A stretch of DNA of 29,050 nt, taken from positions 1 through 29,050 of the forward strand of contig CAZBDT010000015.1 in the NCBI GenBank assembly GCA_964490745.1, written 5' to 3'. Shown piece after piece: positions 1 to 6,894 of the stretch. A program made the translations under genes and the position numbers. The stretch comes from Litorimonas sp964490745 (GTDB taxonomy: Bacteria > Pseudomonadota > Alphaproteobacteria > Caulobacterales > Maricaulaceae). The stretch's first letter is position 1; each line of letters begins with the position of its first letter. Below the pieces are notes generated by a model that did no database searches, was not told where the DNA came from, and saw nothing but the letters and a program-made list of their open reading frames with translations.

Positions 1-970
1 AGCCCATGCAGCGCAGCTTACCGCTTTGCAAAGCCGGCTTGAGCAAGTTGGAGGCATCCATAGCACCGCCCGATGTCGCACCCGCACCAATAATGGTGTG
101 GATTTCATCAATGAATAAAACGGCGCCGTCAGTTTCCTGAAGCTTCGTAACTACAGCCTTGAGACGTTCTTCAAAATCGCCGCGATAGCGCGTGCCCGCC
201 AGTAACGCGCCCATATCCAACGAGTAGATCGTCGCGTCTTGTAAAACTTCAGGCACGTCTTCATTCACGATCCGGCGTGCAATACCTTCTGCAATGGCGG
301 TTTTACCCACGCCCGGATCACCCACAAGCAGCGGGTTGTTTTTGCGACGGCGCGAGAGCACCATAATGCAGCGTTCGACTTCTTCATCGCGGCCAATCAG
401 CGGATCAATATCGCCTTCTTTCGCTTTTTGATTCAAATTGACGGTATATTCCTGCAGCGGATCTTTTTTCTTCGCGTCCTCACCCTCGGGCATATCTGCA
501 CCCATTGGTGATTTTGGCGCTGTGCCGTCACCGGATTTGCTGATGCCATGCGAAATATAATTCACAGCATCGTAACGCGTCATATCCCGTTCTTGCAGGA
601 AATAGACCGCGTGGGACTCACGCTCAGCAAATAGAGCGACCAGCGCATTCGCGCCTGTAACCTCTTCGCGTCCTGAAGATTGAACATGAATAACGGCGCG
701 CTGTATCACGCGGTGGAAACCGGCGGTCGGACGCGCTTCCTCAAAATCCTCAACGACGAGAGAGGCAAGGTCTTCATCAAGATAGCGCTGAACATCCGCA
801 CGCAACGGTTCAATATCGACATCACACGCCGTGATGACGGCGGCTGCGTCCTTATCATCCAACAGAGCAAGCAGTAAATGCTCAAGCGTGGCCAACTCAT
901 GTTTACGGTCACTGGCCAGCGTCAGGGCGCGATGAATAGTTTCTTCCAATACGGGGGAAAAAGATGCCAT
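1..970 (-). CDS. clpA: ATP-dependent Clp protease ATP-binding subunit ClpA (5' part, cut by window edge)
   Basis: ClpA is the AAA+ unfoldase that feeds proteins into the ClpP peptidase chamber in the cytoplasm. The visible 323 residues start MASFSPVLEETIHRAL, a typical Clp N-domain of about 140 residues, followed by a short charged linker and the first AAA+ module. The Walker A motif GDPGVGKT and the Walker B region VLFIDEIHTIIGAG are both clear. The pairing of this N-domain with an adjacent clpS points to ClpA rather than ClpB or ClpC. The ATG ending at 970 has a good ribosome site (GGAAG, about 7 bases upstream). The gene runs off the start of the window, so the second AAA+ module is not seen. 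clpS lies 227 bases upstream on the same strand. Confidence 0.96.
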   Translation of the reverse strand, partial: MASFSPVLEETIHRALTLASDRKHELATLEHLLLALLDDKDAAAVITACDVDIEPLRADVQRYLDEDLASLVVEDFEEARPTAGFHRVIQRAVIHVQSSGREEVTGANALVALFAERESHAVYFLQERDMTRYDAVNYISHGISKSGDGTAPKSPMGADMPEGEDAKKKDPLQEYTVNLNQKAKEGDIDPLIGRDEEVERCIMVLSRRRKNNPLLVGDPGVGKTAIAEGIARRIVNEDVPEVLQDATIYSLDMGALLAGTRYRGDFEERLKAVVTKLQETDGAVLFIDEIHTIIGAGATSGGAMDASNLLKPALQSGKLRCMG

Positions 971-1033
971 AATTTATCTTCCTTTCGATTAAAGGATGTG
1001 GGAACCCCCGCACGTTAATCAAGTCGCGAATTG

Positions 1034-1053
1034 TCACGCTTGCGTGAATTATA
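1034..1053 (-). promoter_or_regulatory. Candidate clpA promoter -10 with overlapping palindrome
   Basis: On the minus strand a perfect TATAAT (1053 to 1048) is followed at once by the inverted repeat TCACGC-aa-GCGTGA (1047 to 1034), about 65 bases before the clpA start. The repeat sits where transcription would begin, so it could be an operator. No convincing -35 hexamer is seen at 16-18 bases (TTGTGC lies 21 bases away). The motif is seen directly; its function is inference. Confidence 0.35.
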
Positions 1054-1197
1054 CAGCGGCCTCTGACGCGAACCGCACAATAAAACACCAGACGCGCTAA
1101 ATCGGGACGTCATCTTGACAAGGACGAAAAAATCTTGCCCCCTATCTCTCAATGATCAAGCGGTTAAGGAAATAATAAGCTGAAAACCTAAACGTGG

Positions 1198-1554
1198 TTA
1201 AGCTTTCTCTAAGGTGCATTGCAAAGGATGTTGAGCGCGTTTAGCGCTGTCCATAACTTGAGCGACTTTTGTTTCGGCGACTTCAAATGTGTAAACCCCG
1301 CAGGTTCCAACACCGGATTGGTGAACATTCAACATGATTTGTGTCGCCTCTTCAGACGTCTTGTTGAATATACCCATGAGGATAGAGACGACGAATTCCA
1401 TCGGCGTGTAATCATCATTCATGAGAAGCACACGCCACATGGACGGTTTTTTTGTTTTCGTGCGCACTTTTGTCGCAACGCCGCGCTCTTCTGCACCGCC
1501 TTCACCCTGATCTTTATCAGGATTGGACATAAATTCTTTGAATCGTTTAGTCAT
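1198..1554 (-). CDS. clpS: ClpS, N-end rule adaptor of ClpAP
   Basis: ClpS binds substrates with destabilising N-terminal residues (N-degrons) and delivers them to the ClpA N-domain. The protein carries the family core: RVLLMNDDYTPMEFVV, with the Asn-Asp-Asp that contacts the substrate amino terminus, then the helix ending in MLNVHQSGVGTCGVYTFEVAETK. The frame is open back to 1638, but that extension is hydrophobic, cysteine-containing and unlike ClpS. I therefore start at the ATG ending at 1554 (MTKRFKEF, 118 residues); the ATG ending at 1530 (MSNPDKD) is the alternative. The N-terminal 35 residues are charged and probably disordered, as is usual in the family. It is the first gene of the clpS-clpA pair and diverges from the hybrid kinase at 1784. 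Confidence 0.95.
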   Translation of the reverse strand: MTKRFKEFMSNPDKDQGEGGAEERGVATKVRTKTKKPSMWRVLLMNDDYTPMEFVVSILMGIFNKTSEEATQIMLNVHQSGVGTCGVYTFEVAETKVAQVMDSAKRAQHPLQCTLEKA

Positions 1555-1783
1555 CGCCACTTTATATAGAAGTATAGCGCAATAGGCCAAGGCTTCGAAC
1601 TGTAAAAGTTGGGTGTGTGTTCCCAAACATACACCCACTCAATGTCGAATGCAGCTCTAAGCTCATAACAATCTCTGAAAAACAATGACTGAATAGGTTA
1701 AATTCCTTACGAGAGTAACCTTTTCTTAGTCACAACCTTTGATAGTGTAAGTTCATCGCAAGATAATAAAACCGAACGCTTTT

Positions 1784-4108
1784 ATGCTCTCACAACATCA
1801 CAGTTTGACGCCTGAGACAATAGATCAGTTTGCCTTGGCCAGGCATTTAAATGCAGCGATTTGGGTCTATGACATTGATCATAAGGTAATCGTTCATGCC
1901 AATCGCGCAGCATGCCAACTTTGGCAAGCCAGCAGCGAAGCAGAATTGAAACTGAGAGACCTCTCCGTAGGTATGACACAGACGGTCTCAGATCGATTGA
2001 AACTCTATCAAATTGATTTTGAAACATCGCAATCTCACTTCCATGAAAACTGGACCCTCTTCCCAAAAGGCTCTCCCATCACAATTGATGTGGTCTATTC
2101 AGGTTTCCGCTTAGCAGATGGACGTATGGGGATGCTTTGCGAAGCCTTAGGTAAATCTGAACTGAGCAGTGAGAATTTACGCAGTTTAAAAGCTCTTTTT
2201 CACACTGATGTTGCGGTCGGATTGTATAATTTAGACGGCTATTTATTATATCAAAATCCGGCAGCCAGAGCCCTTTCGCCCTCTGCCGAAATGACTCTGG
2301 CAGACTTTTTCGTTTGTTCAAAGGATTATGAAACCTGCCAACTGTCGTGGATGAACGGTATAGACACCCATACAATTTCCCAAATAAACACCAAAAAAGG
2401 TGAGGTTTGGTTCGACTTAACAGTCAAAGTCAGCCTTGATGCCGTGACGGGTGAGACTGCACTCTTAGTGACGGGCATCGACATAACAAATCTCAAAATT
2501 ATGGAGACGCGAGTTGAAGCCAAACAGCGCCTTCTAGAAGCGAGCTTCGCCAGTTCCCATGACAGCATCATCATTTTTGACGCCCAGGGGATCATCTTAG
2601 ACTATAATAAACAGGCAGAACAGGACTTTGGTTTCAAACGTGAAGAAGTGCTTGGCAAAGATATGGCTGATTATATCGTACCGGATCGATATAAAGCTCT
2701 GCATTATAGTATGTTAGCGCGGATCACGAGACCAGATAATGATCAGCAAGATACGTTTAGAACTGAAATTGAGGTAAAGCGCAGTAATGGTGAAGAATAT
2801 TTATCAGAGCTTTCCTTCTCCCGTAGTCGTAATGAAAGTGGCGATATCTTTGTCGCTTATATGCGTAATATTTCGGAAACTAAAGCCGCAGAACAAGCTC
2901 TTATCGACGCCAAACAAGCCGCAGAAGAGGCAAACATTGCGAAGACAGCCTTCTTAGCCAATATGAGCCACGAAATCAGGACCCCAATGAATGGTGTCCT
3001 AGGCTTACTTGATGTTCTCAGACGGACTGAATTAACTAAAGAGCAGATAGAATATACGGATATAATCAGCCGATCAGGGCATACATTGTTGAAAATATTA
3101 AGTGACATACTGGATTTATCAAAAATTGAATCGGGAAAATTACAGGTTCATGCTGAGCCCTGCGATTTAAAAAAAATTATTCGAAATTCAGTCGATTTAT
3201 TTAGTGCGAGTGCCAATGAAAAAGGACTCACTTTGAACTCGTCCTATGACGCCAATCTCCCAAGCCATTTTACTATTGATGCAAATCGTATCCAGCAGAT
3301 CATATCTAACCTGATCGGAAATGCAGTAAAATTCACGCCGCACGGATCCATAAATATCGAAGTTCGCGGCCAAGCAAAAAATGATCATACGGAAATTCAA
3401 ATAATTGTAAAAGATACTGGCATAGGGATCGAAGAAGAAAAACTGGATTTAATCTTCGATGCCTTTACGCAAGCCGAAAACTCCACGACACGCGAATATG
3501 GCGGGACTGGTTTAGGCCTGTCAATTTCAAGACAGCTCGCAGAGGCCATGGGAGGGACACTCACAGTGACCTCAAAACTCGGGACAGGTACGACCTTCAA
3601 CCTCACATTACCGTTGCGACAATCAAAAAAAGAAAAACAAATGGAAGTTAAGCCAAACCGATTAAAGGCTAGGATAAGGCCCTCAGCTAAGCGAAAGTCA
3701 GCTAATCCCGAATGGCTGAACTTCCTCATTGCAGAAGATGATGAGATCAATCGTATGGTCATCACTGCCTATTTGGAACATCCCAAAATCAATTTATCCA
3801 TTGCAAAAACAGGATTAGAAGCCGTCCAGCTCTGCCGCAAACAACAGTTTGATATGATATTTATGGACATTTCCATGCCGGTGATGAGCGGGATAGACGC
3901 CACACATATGATACGGAATGAAGAAGTAAAAATGGGTCGCCTCCCTACTCCGATCATCTGCACCACAGCTCATGCGATGGAATCTGACCGTGAAAATTTC
4001 CTCAGCGCAGGCATGGATGATTACATATCGAAGCCCTTGCGTAAAAACGAATTGCTACAAATAGTGAAAAAATGGCTGACACACACACAAATGAAAAAAG
4101 CAGCCTGA
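1784..4108 (+). CDS. Hybrid sensor histidine kinase with three PAS-like regions and a C-terminal receiver
   Basis: This 774-residue protein is a cytoplasmic-type hybrid kinase with no clear membrane helix. Order: PAS-like region about 10-125, second PAS-like region about 130-245, clearer PAS with PAC about 250-365 (IIIFDAQGIILDYNKQAEQDFGF), a short coiled linker, HisKA with phospho-acceptor His396 in MSHEIRTPMNG, and HATPase with N-box NLIGN (509-513), G1 DTGIGI (544) and G2 GGTGLGL (573). The receiver has acidic residues EDD (651-653), phospho-acceptor Asp695 (MDISMPVMSG) and Lys750 (SKPL). All catalytic residues are present. The ligand cannot be told from sequence. No partner regulator is adjacent. 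Base composition is visibly richer in A and T than in mgtE or ppdK. The ribosome site before 1784 is weak, so the start is less certain than the frame. Confidence 0.92.
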   Translation: MLSQHHSLTPETIDQFALARHLNAAIWVYDIDHKVIVHANRAACQLWQASSEAELKLRDLSVGMTQTVSDRLKLYQIDFETSQSHFHENWTLFPKGSPITIDVVYSGFRLADGRMGMLCEALGKSELSSENLRSLKALFHTDVAVGLYNLDGYLLYQNPAARALSPSAEMTLADFFVCSKDYETCQLSWMNGIDTHTISQINTKKGEVWFDLTVKVSLDAVTGETALLVTGIDITNLKIMETRVEAKQRLLEASFASSHDSIIIFDAQGIILDYNKQAEQDFGFKREEVLGKDMADYIVPDRYKALHYSMLARITRPDNDQQDTFRTEIEVKRSNGEEYLSELSFSRSRNESGDIFVAYMRNISETKAAEQALIDAKQAAEEANIAKTAFLANMSHEIRTPMNGVLGLLDVLRRTELTKEQIEYTDIISRSGHTLLKILSDILDLSKIESGKLQVHAEPCDLKKIIRNSVDLFSASANEKGLTLNSSYDANLPSHFTIDANRIQQIISNLIGNAVKFTPHGSINIEVRGQAKNDHTEIQIIVKDTGIGIEEEKLDLIFDAFTQAENSTTREYGGTGLGLSISRQLAEAMGGTLTVTSKLGTGTTFNLTLPLRQSKKEKQMEVKPNRLKARIRPSAKRKSANPEWLNFLIAEDDEINRMVITAYLEHPKINLSIAKTGLEAVQLCRKQQFDMIFMDISMPVMSGIDATHMIRNEEVKMGRLPTPIICTTAHAMESDRENFLSAGMDDYISKPLRKNELLQIVKKWLTHTQMKKAA

Positions 4109-4176
4109 TCTAATAATCATAATTTTAGGAAAGAGATGTTCAGGATAGGTATCTCACACTTAAATCAAAGTTGAAT

Positions 4177-4193
4177 TTAACGCCCTGTTAACC
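4177..4193 (+). promoter_or_regulatory. CtrA-type box upstream of the D,D-carboxypeptidase
   Basis: TTAACGCCCTGTTAACC is a perfect match to the CtrA full site TTAA-N7-TTAAC known from Caulobacter. It fills the 18-base spacer between a possible -35 (TTGAAT, 4171-4176) and -10 (TATTCT, 4195-4200), a position that would suit repression if that promoter is used. A degenerate second copy, TTAA-N7-TTGA, lies just upstream at 4160-4174. Binding by CtrA is inferred. Confidence 0.6.
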
Positions 4194-4214
4194 ATATTCT
4201 AACGCTTACATTTG

Positions 4215-5324
4215 ATGACTATTTCTATGCTACGTTATCTTTTCATCACATGGCTGAGCCTGCTCATTTCATCTCCGGCTTGGGCTGAGGGGCGTTACGC
4301 CTCTATTATCGTAGATGCCGATACATTGGATGTTATTCACGCCCGTCAGATTGACGCCCCTCGCTACCCAGCCTCACTGACAAAAGTTATGACACTACAT
4401 CTCGTCTTCGATGCACTGGATGCGGGTGCGCTGCAGCTAGATGAGAAGGTCAAAGTGTCTCGAAAAGCCGCACAAACCCCACCTGTCGAGCTTGGCTTAA
4501 AAGCGGGTCAATTGATTACTGTCCGGGAGCTGATACAATCGGTTGCGGTGCGAAGCCACAATGACTCGGCTGTAGTCTTGGCGGAGCGTTTAGCCGGTAC
4601 AGAATCACGGTTCGCTGAAATGATGACAGCCAAAGCCCGTGCACTAGGCCTGCAACGTACGACGTTCAAAACAGCAAATGGCCTGCCCCATCCGGATCAG
4701 GTGACGACCGCGCGCGACATGGCAAAGCTCGCCCATTCAATCCTCACGACACACTATGATCGCTATCATTATTTCGGACAAACGCATTTTCGCGGGAAAA
4801 AAAACACGAATGCCCTGCTCCACGAAATGCCCGAAGTCGATGGTTTCAAAACCGGTTACACCAATGCATCAGGTCATAATCTAATGGTCAGCGCAATTCG
4901 TAATGAAAGACGCCAAATTGCGATTGTCTTGGGAGGTGCCAGCGGAAAAAGCCGTAACAGCCATATGCGGGACCTCATACAGCGCGGGTTCAAAGTTATG
5001 GACGTCGCCCCGCATACAGCCGCCCCAGCGGTTATACTGGCAAAGCAATCGACGCCGCGAGCCATTTTACGAGGTGCCAAAACGAGACAAAACTCAGCGT
5101 TATGGGCTGTACAAATTCGTAATCTCACATCTGAGAATGAGGCTCTTAACATTTCTCGCACCTTATCCCTAAACCTAGCTCCCAAAATCAGCAGTGGTTT
5201 TCTAAATGGCACACCGGTCTTTCATGCGCGACTATCGGGATTATCGGCTTCAGATGCTAAGGCGACCTGTGCAAATATTCACGCTGGTCAAACACAAACC
5301 AAATGTTGGCTTATCGCGCCTTAA
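4215..5324 (+). CDS. dacC: D-alanyl-D-alanine carboxypeptidase (PBP5/6 type, peptidase S11) with C-terminal SPOR domain
   Basis: This enzyme trims the terminal D-Ala from peptidoglycan pentapeptides in the periplasm. A signal peptide (LRYLFITWLSLLISSPAWA) precedes the S11 domain. The three active-site motifs are intact: SLTK (Ser54, Lys57), SHN (Ser114-Asn116) and KTG (212-214). After the catalytic domain, about the last 75 residues (WAVQIRNLTSENEA to CWLIAP) look like a SPOR domain, a module that binds denuded septal glycan, so the protein probably acts at division sites. I take the ATG at 4215; a TTG just before it and an ATG at 4227, directly before the signal peptide, are alternatives. 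A CtrA-type box lies 22 bases upstream. panC follows after 16 bases, which suggests co-transcription. The symbol is by family resemblance. Confidence 0.88.
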   Translation: MTISMLRYLFITWLSLLISSPAWAEGRYASIIVDADTLDVIHARQIDAPRYPASLTKVMTLHLVFDALDAGALQLDEKVKVSRKAAQTPPVELGLKAGQLITVRELIQSVAVRSHNDSAVVLAERLAGTESRFAEMMTAKARALGLQRTTFKTANGLPHPDQVTTARDMAKLAHSILTTHYDRYHYFGQTHFRGKKNTNALLHEMPEVDGFKTGYTNASGHNLMVSAIRNERRQIAIVLGGASGKSRNSHMRDLIQRGFKVMDVAPHTAAPAVILAKQSTPRAILRGAKTRQNSALWAVQIRNLTSENEALNISRTLSLNLAPKISSGFLNGTPVFHARLSGLSASDAKATCANIHAGQTQTKCWLIAP

Positions 5325-5340
5325 GCTTTAGACGGGCCGC

Positions 5341-6195
5341 ATGAAAATTATGCGATCAGAGAGCGACCTTAGAAAGGTCATTTGGAGCTGGCGCAAAGAT
5401 AATAAGAAAATTGTCTTTGTCCCAACAATGGGAGCTCTTCATGAAGGGCATATGTCACTTGTCAGGTTAGCCAAAGAAAAAGGTGACAAAGTTGTCGTTT
5501 CAATCTTTGTTAATCCGACACAATTCGCTCCGGGCGAGGATTTGGACGCTTATCCTCGCACGGAAGATGCGGACGCAAAGCTGTTACAGACAGAGGGCGT
5601 GGATATGGTTTACATCCCTGATCCACAAACCATGTATGACGTTCATCATGCAACAAGCATCACCGTGGGCGGCGTCGCGAAAGGCCTAGAAACGGATTAC
5701 CGCCCTACATTCTTTGATGGCGTTGCACTTGTAGTCACAAAACTCTTCAACCGTGTTCAACCGGACACCGCTATCTTTGGCGAAAAAGATTATCAACAAC
5801 TCGCGACGATCCGGCGTTTAGTCGATGATTTAGATATGCCAATCGATATAATCGGCGCGCCAATAGCTAGAGATGAATATGGCCTAGCCCTTTCCTCACG
5901 CAATTCATATTTTGATGAAGCCGGTCTAAGCTTAGCTCGGAAACTCAATGAAATTATGAAAACATGTGCCGCAGATATGCGAGACGGTGAGCATGTTGAT
6001 AAAGCCACGACAGCGGCAAAAAAGGCGTTGCTGGACGCAGGATTTTCTGCCGTTGATTATGTCGAAGTCCGCAGCCCGAATTCGCTAACAGTCTTGGAGG
6101 GTGGCTATCTGAATGGCCCCGCACGTGTCCTCGTCGCAGCTCACTGCCCAAATGGCGAGAATAGCGTCCGTCTTATTGATAATTTTGCAGTTTGA
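5341..6195 (+). CDS. panC: Pantothenate synthetase
   Basis: PanC joins pantoate and beta-alanine with ATP through a pantoyl-adenylate, the last step of pantothenate (vitamin B5, CoA precursor) synthesis in the cytoplasm. The 284-residue length is normal. Family motifs are clear: PTMGALHEGHMSLV with the nucleotide-binding HEGH (HIGH-like), SIFVNPTQFAPGEDLDAYPRT, FFDGVALVVTKLFN, FGEKDYQQL and a KMSKS-equivalent region ending in LSSRNSY. It sits 16 bases after the carboxypeptidase and just before the GST gene. No panB or panD is in the window. The start is the first ATG of the frame; a second at 5350 is possible. Confidence 0.97.
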   Translation: MKIMRSESDLRKVIWSWRKDNKKIVFVPTMGALHEGHMSLVRLAKEKGDKVVVSIFVNPTQFAPGEDLDAYPRTEDADAKLLQTEGVDMVYIPDPQTMYDVHHATSITVGGVAKGLETDYRPTFFDGVALVVTKLFNRVQPDTAIFGEKDYQQLATIRRLVDDLDMPIDIIGAPIARDEYGLALSSRNSYFDEAGLSLARKLNEIMKTCAADMRDGEHVDKATTAAKKALLDAGFSAVDYVEVRSPNSLTVLEGGYLNGPARVLVAAHCPNGENSVRLIDNFAV

Positions 6196-6206
6196 TTGAT
6201 CTGAAT

Positions 6207-6881
6207 ATGATTACGCTCCACCATCTGGAAAATTCTCAATCCATTCGCATCCTCTGGCTCTTGGAAGAAATCGGCGCGCCATATGGGTTTAAAATGTACG
6301 ACCGAGATGCAAAAACTATGCTAGCGCCTTCTGATTATAAAGCCCTGTCGCCGCTCGGCACAGCTCCCGTTATTACCCATGAGAATATAACTATGTCAGA
6401 GAGCAACGCCATCATTGATTATATCGTTGATCAATCAGACAGGACGGATTTACGTCCAAATGTAAATGATCCATTGCGAGCCGATTATTTATTCTGGTTT
6501 CATGCGGCACAGGGAACTCTTCAGCCCATGCAAACATTTGGATTTATTCTTGGCTTAGCTACAGAAAAATCACCCTTCTTTGTGCGTCCAATCATTTCCA
6601 AAGTTGAACAAGCACTCAAATCCGCCTTCATCAATCCTCGCTTAATGGCCGTTTTAACAGAAATGGATAGGCAGTTATCAAAACACGAATTTCTTGCGGG
6701 AGATAGATTTACGGCCGCAGATATCGCCATGGGCTATACATTACATATGGCCAAAATGCGTGGTGCCTTAGCAGACCATTATCCAAACATTGAAAACTAT
6801 GTCTCACGTATGGAAGCCCGTCCGGCCTGGCAATCTGCCTTAAAAAAGGACGGAAAATTTAAGGGAATTCCCAGCGCATAA
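6207..6881 (+). CDS. Glutathione S-transferase family protein
   Basis: A 224-residue soluble protein with the two GST domains. The N-terminal thioredoxin-like half reads MITLHHLENSQSIRILWLLEEIGAPY, with the Ser-rich loop that carries the activating residue in bacterial GSTs. SPLGTAPVI gives the cis-proline and SESNAIIDYI the Glu-Ser pair that holds the gamma-glutamyl group. The C-terminal helical half carries the buried FTAADIAMGY motif. The substrate is unknown; such enzymes conjugate or reduce electrophiles and peroxides. The frame opens at a TTG at 6192 overlapping the panC stop, but the ATG at 6207 gives the usual family N-terminus. It is the last gene of the run and meets the next kinase tail to tail. 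Confidence 0.88.
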   Translation: MITLHHLENSQSIRILWLLEEIGAPYGFKMYDRDAKTMLAPSDYKALSPLGTAPVITHENITMSESNAIIDYIVDQSDRTDLRPNVNDPLRADYLFWFHAAQGTLQPMQTFGFILGLATEKSPFFVRPIISKVEQALKSAFINPRLMAVLTEMDRQLSKHEFLAGDRFTAADIAMGYTLHMAKMRGALADHYPNIENYVSRMEARPAWQSALKKDGKFKGIPSA

Positions 6882-6894
6882 GGGCTTATGCGCT
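6873..6894. terminator. Perfect hairpin containing both stop codons of two convergent genes
   Basis: AGCGCATAAG (6873-6882) and CTTATGCGCT (6885-6894) are perfect 10-base inverted repeats separated by GG. The first arm contains the TAA of the GST gene and the second contains the TAA of the minus-strand kinase. There is no T-run on either side, so it is either a weak bidirectional terminator or a 3'-end stabilising structure. Confidence 0.6.

Noticed and set aside
1111..1165. Heat-shock (sigma-32) promoter for the clp genes
   Set aside because: CTTGAC and CCCCTAT occur, but on the plus strand, pointing away from clpA, and with too long a spacer.
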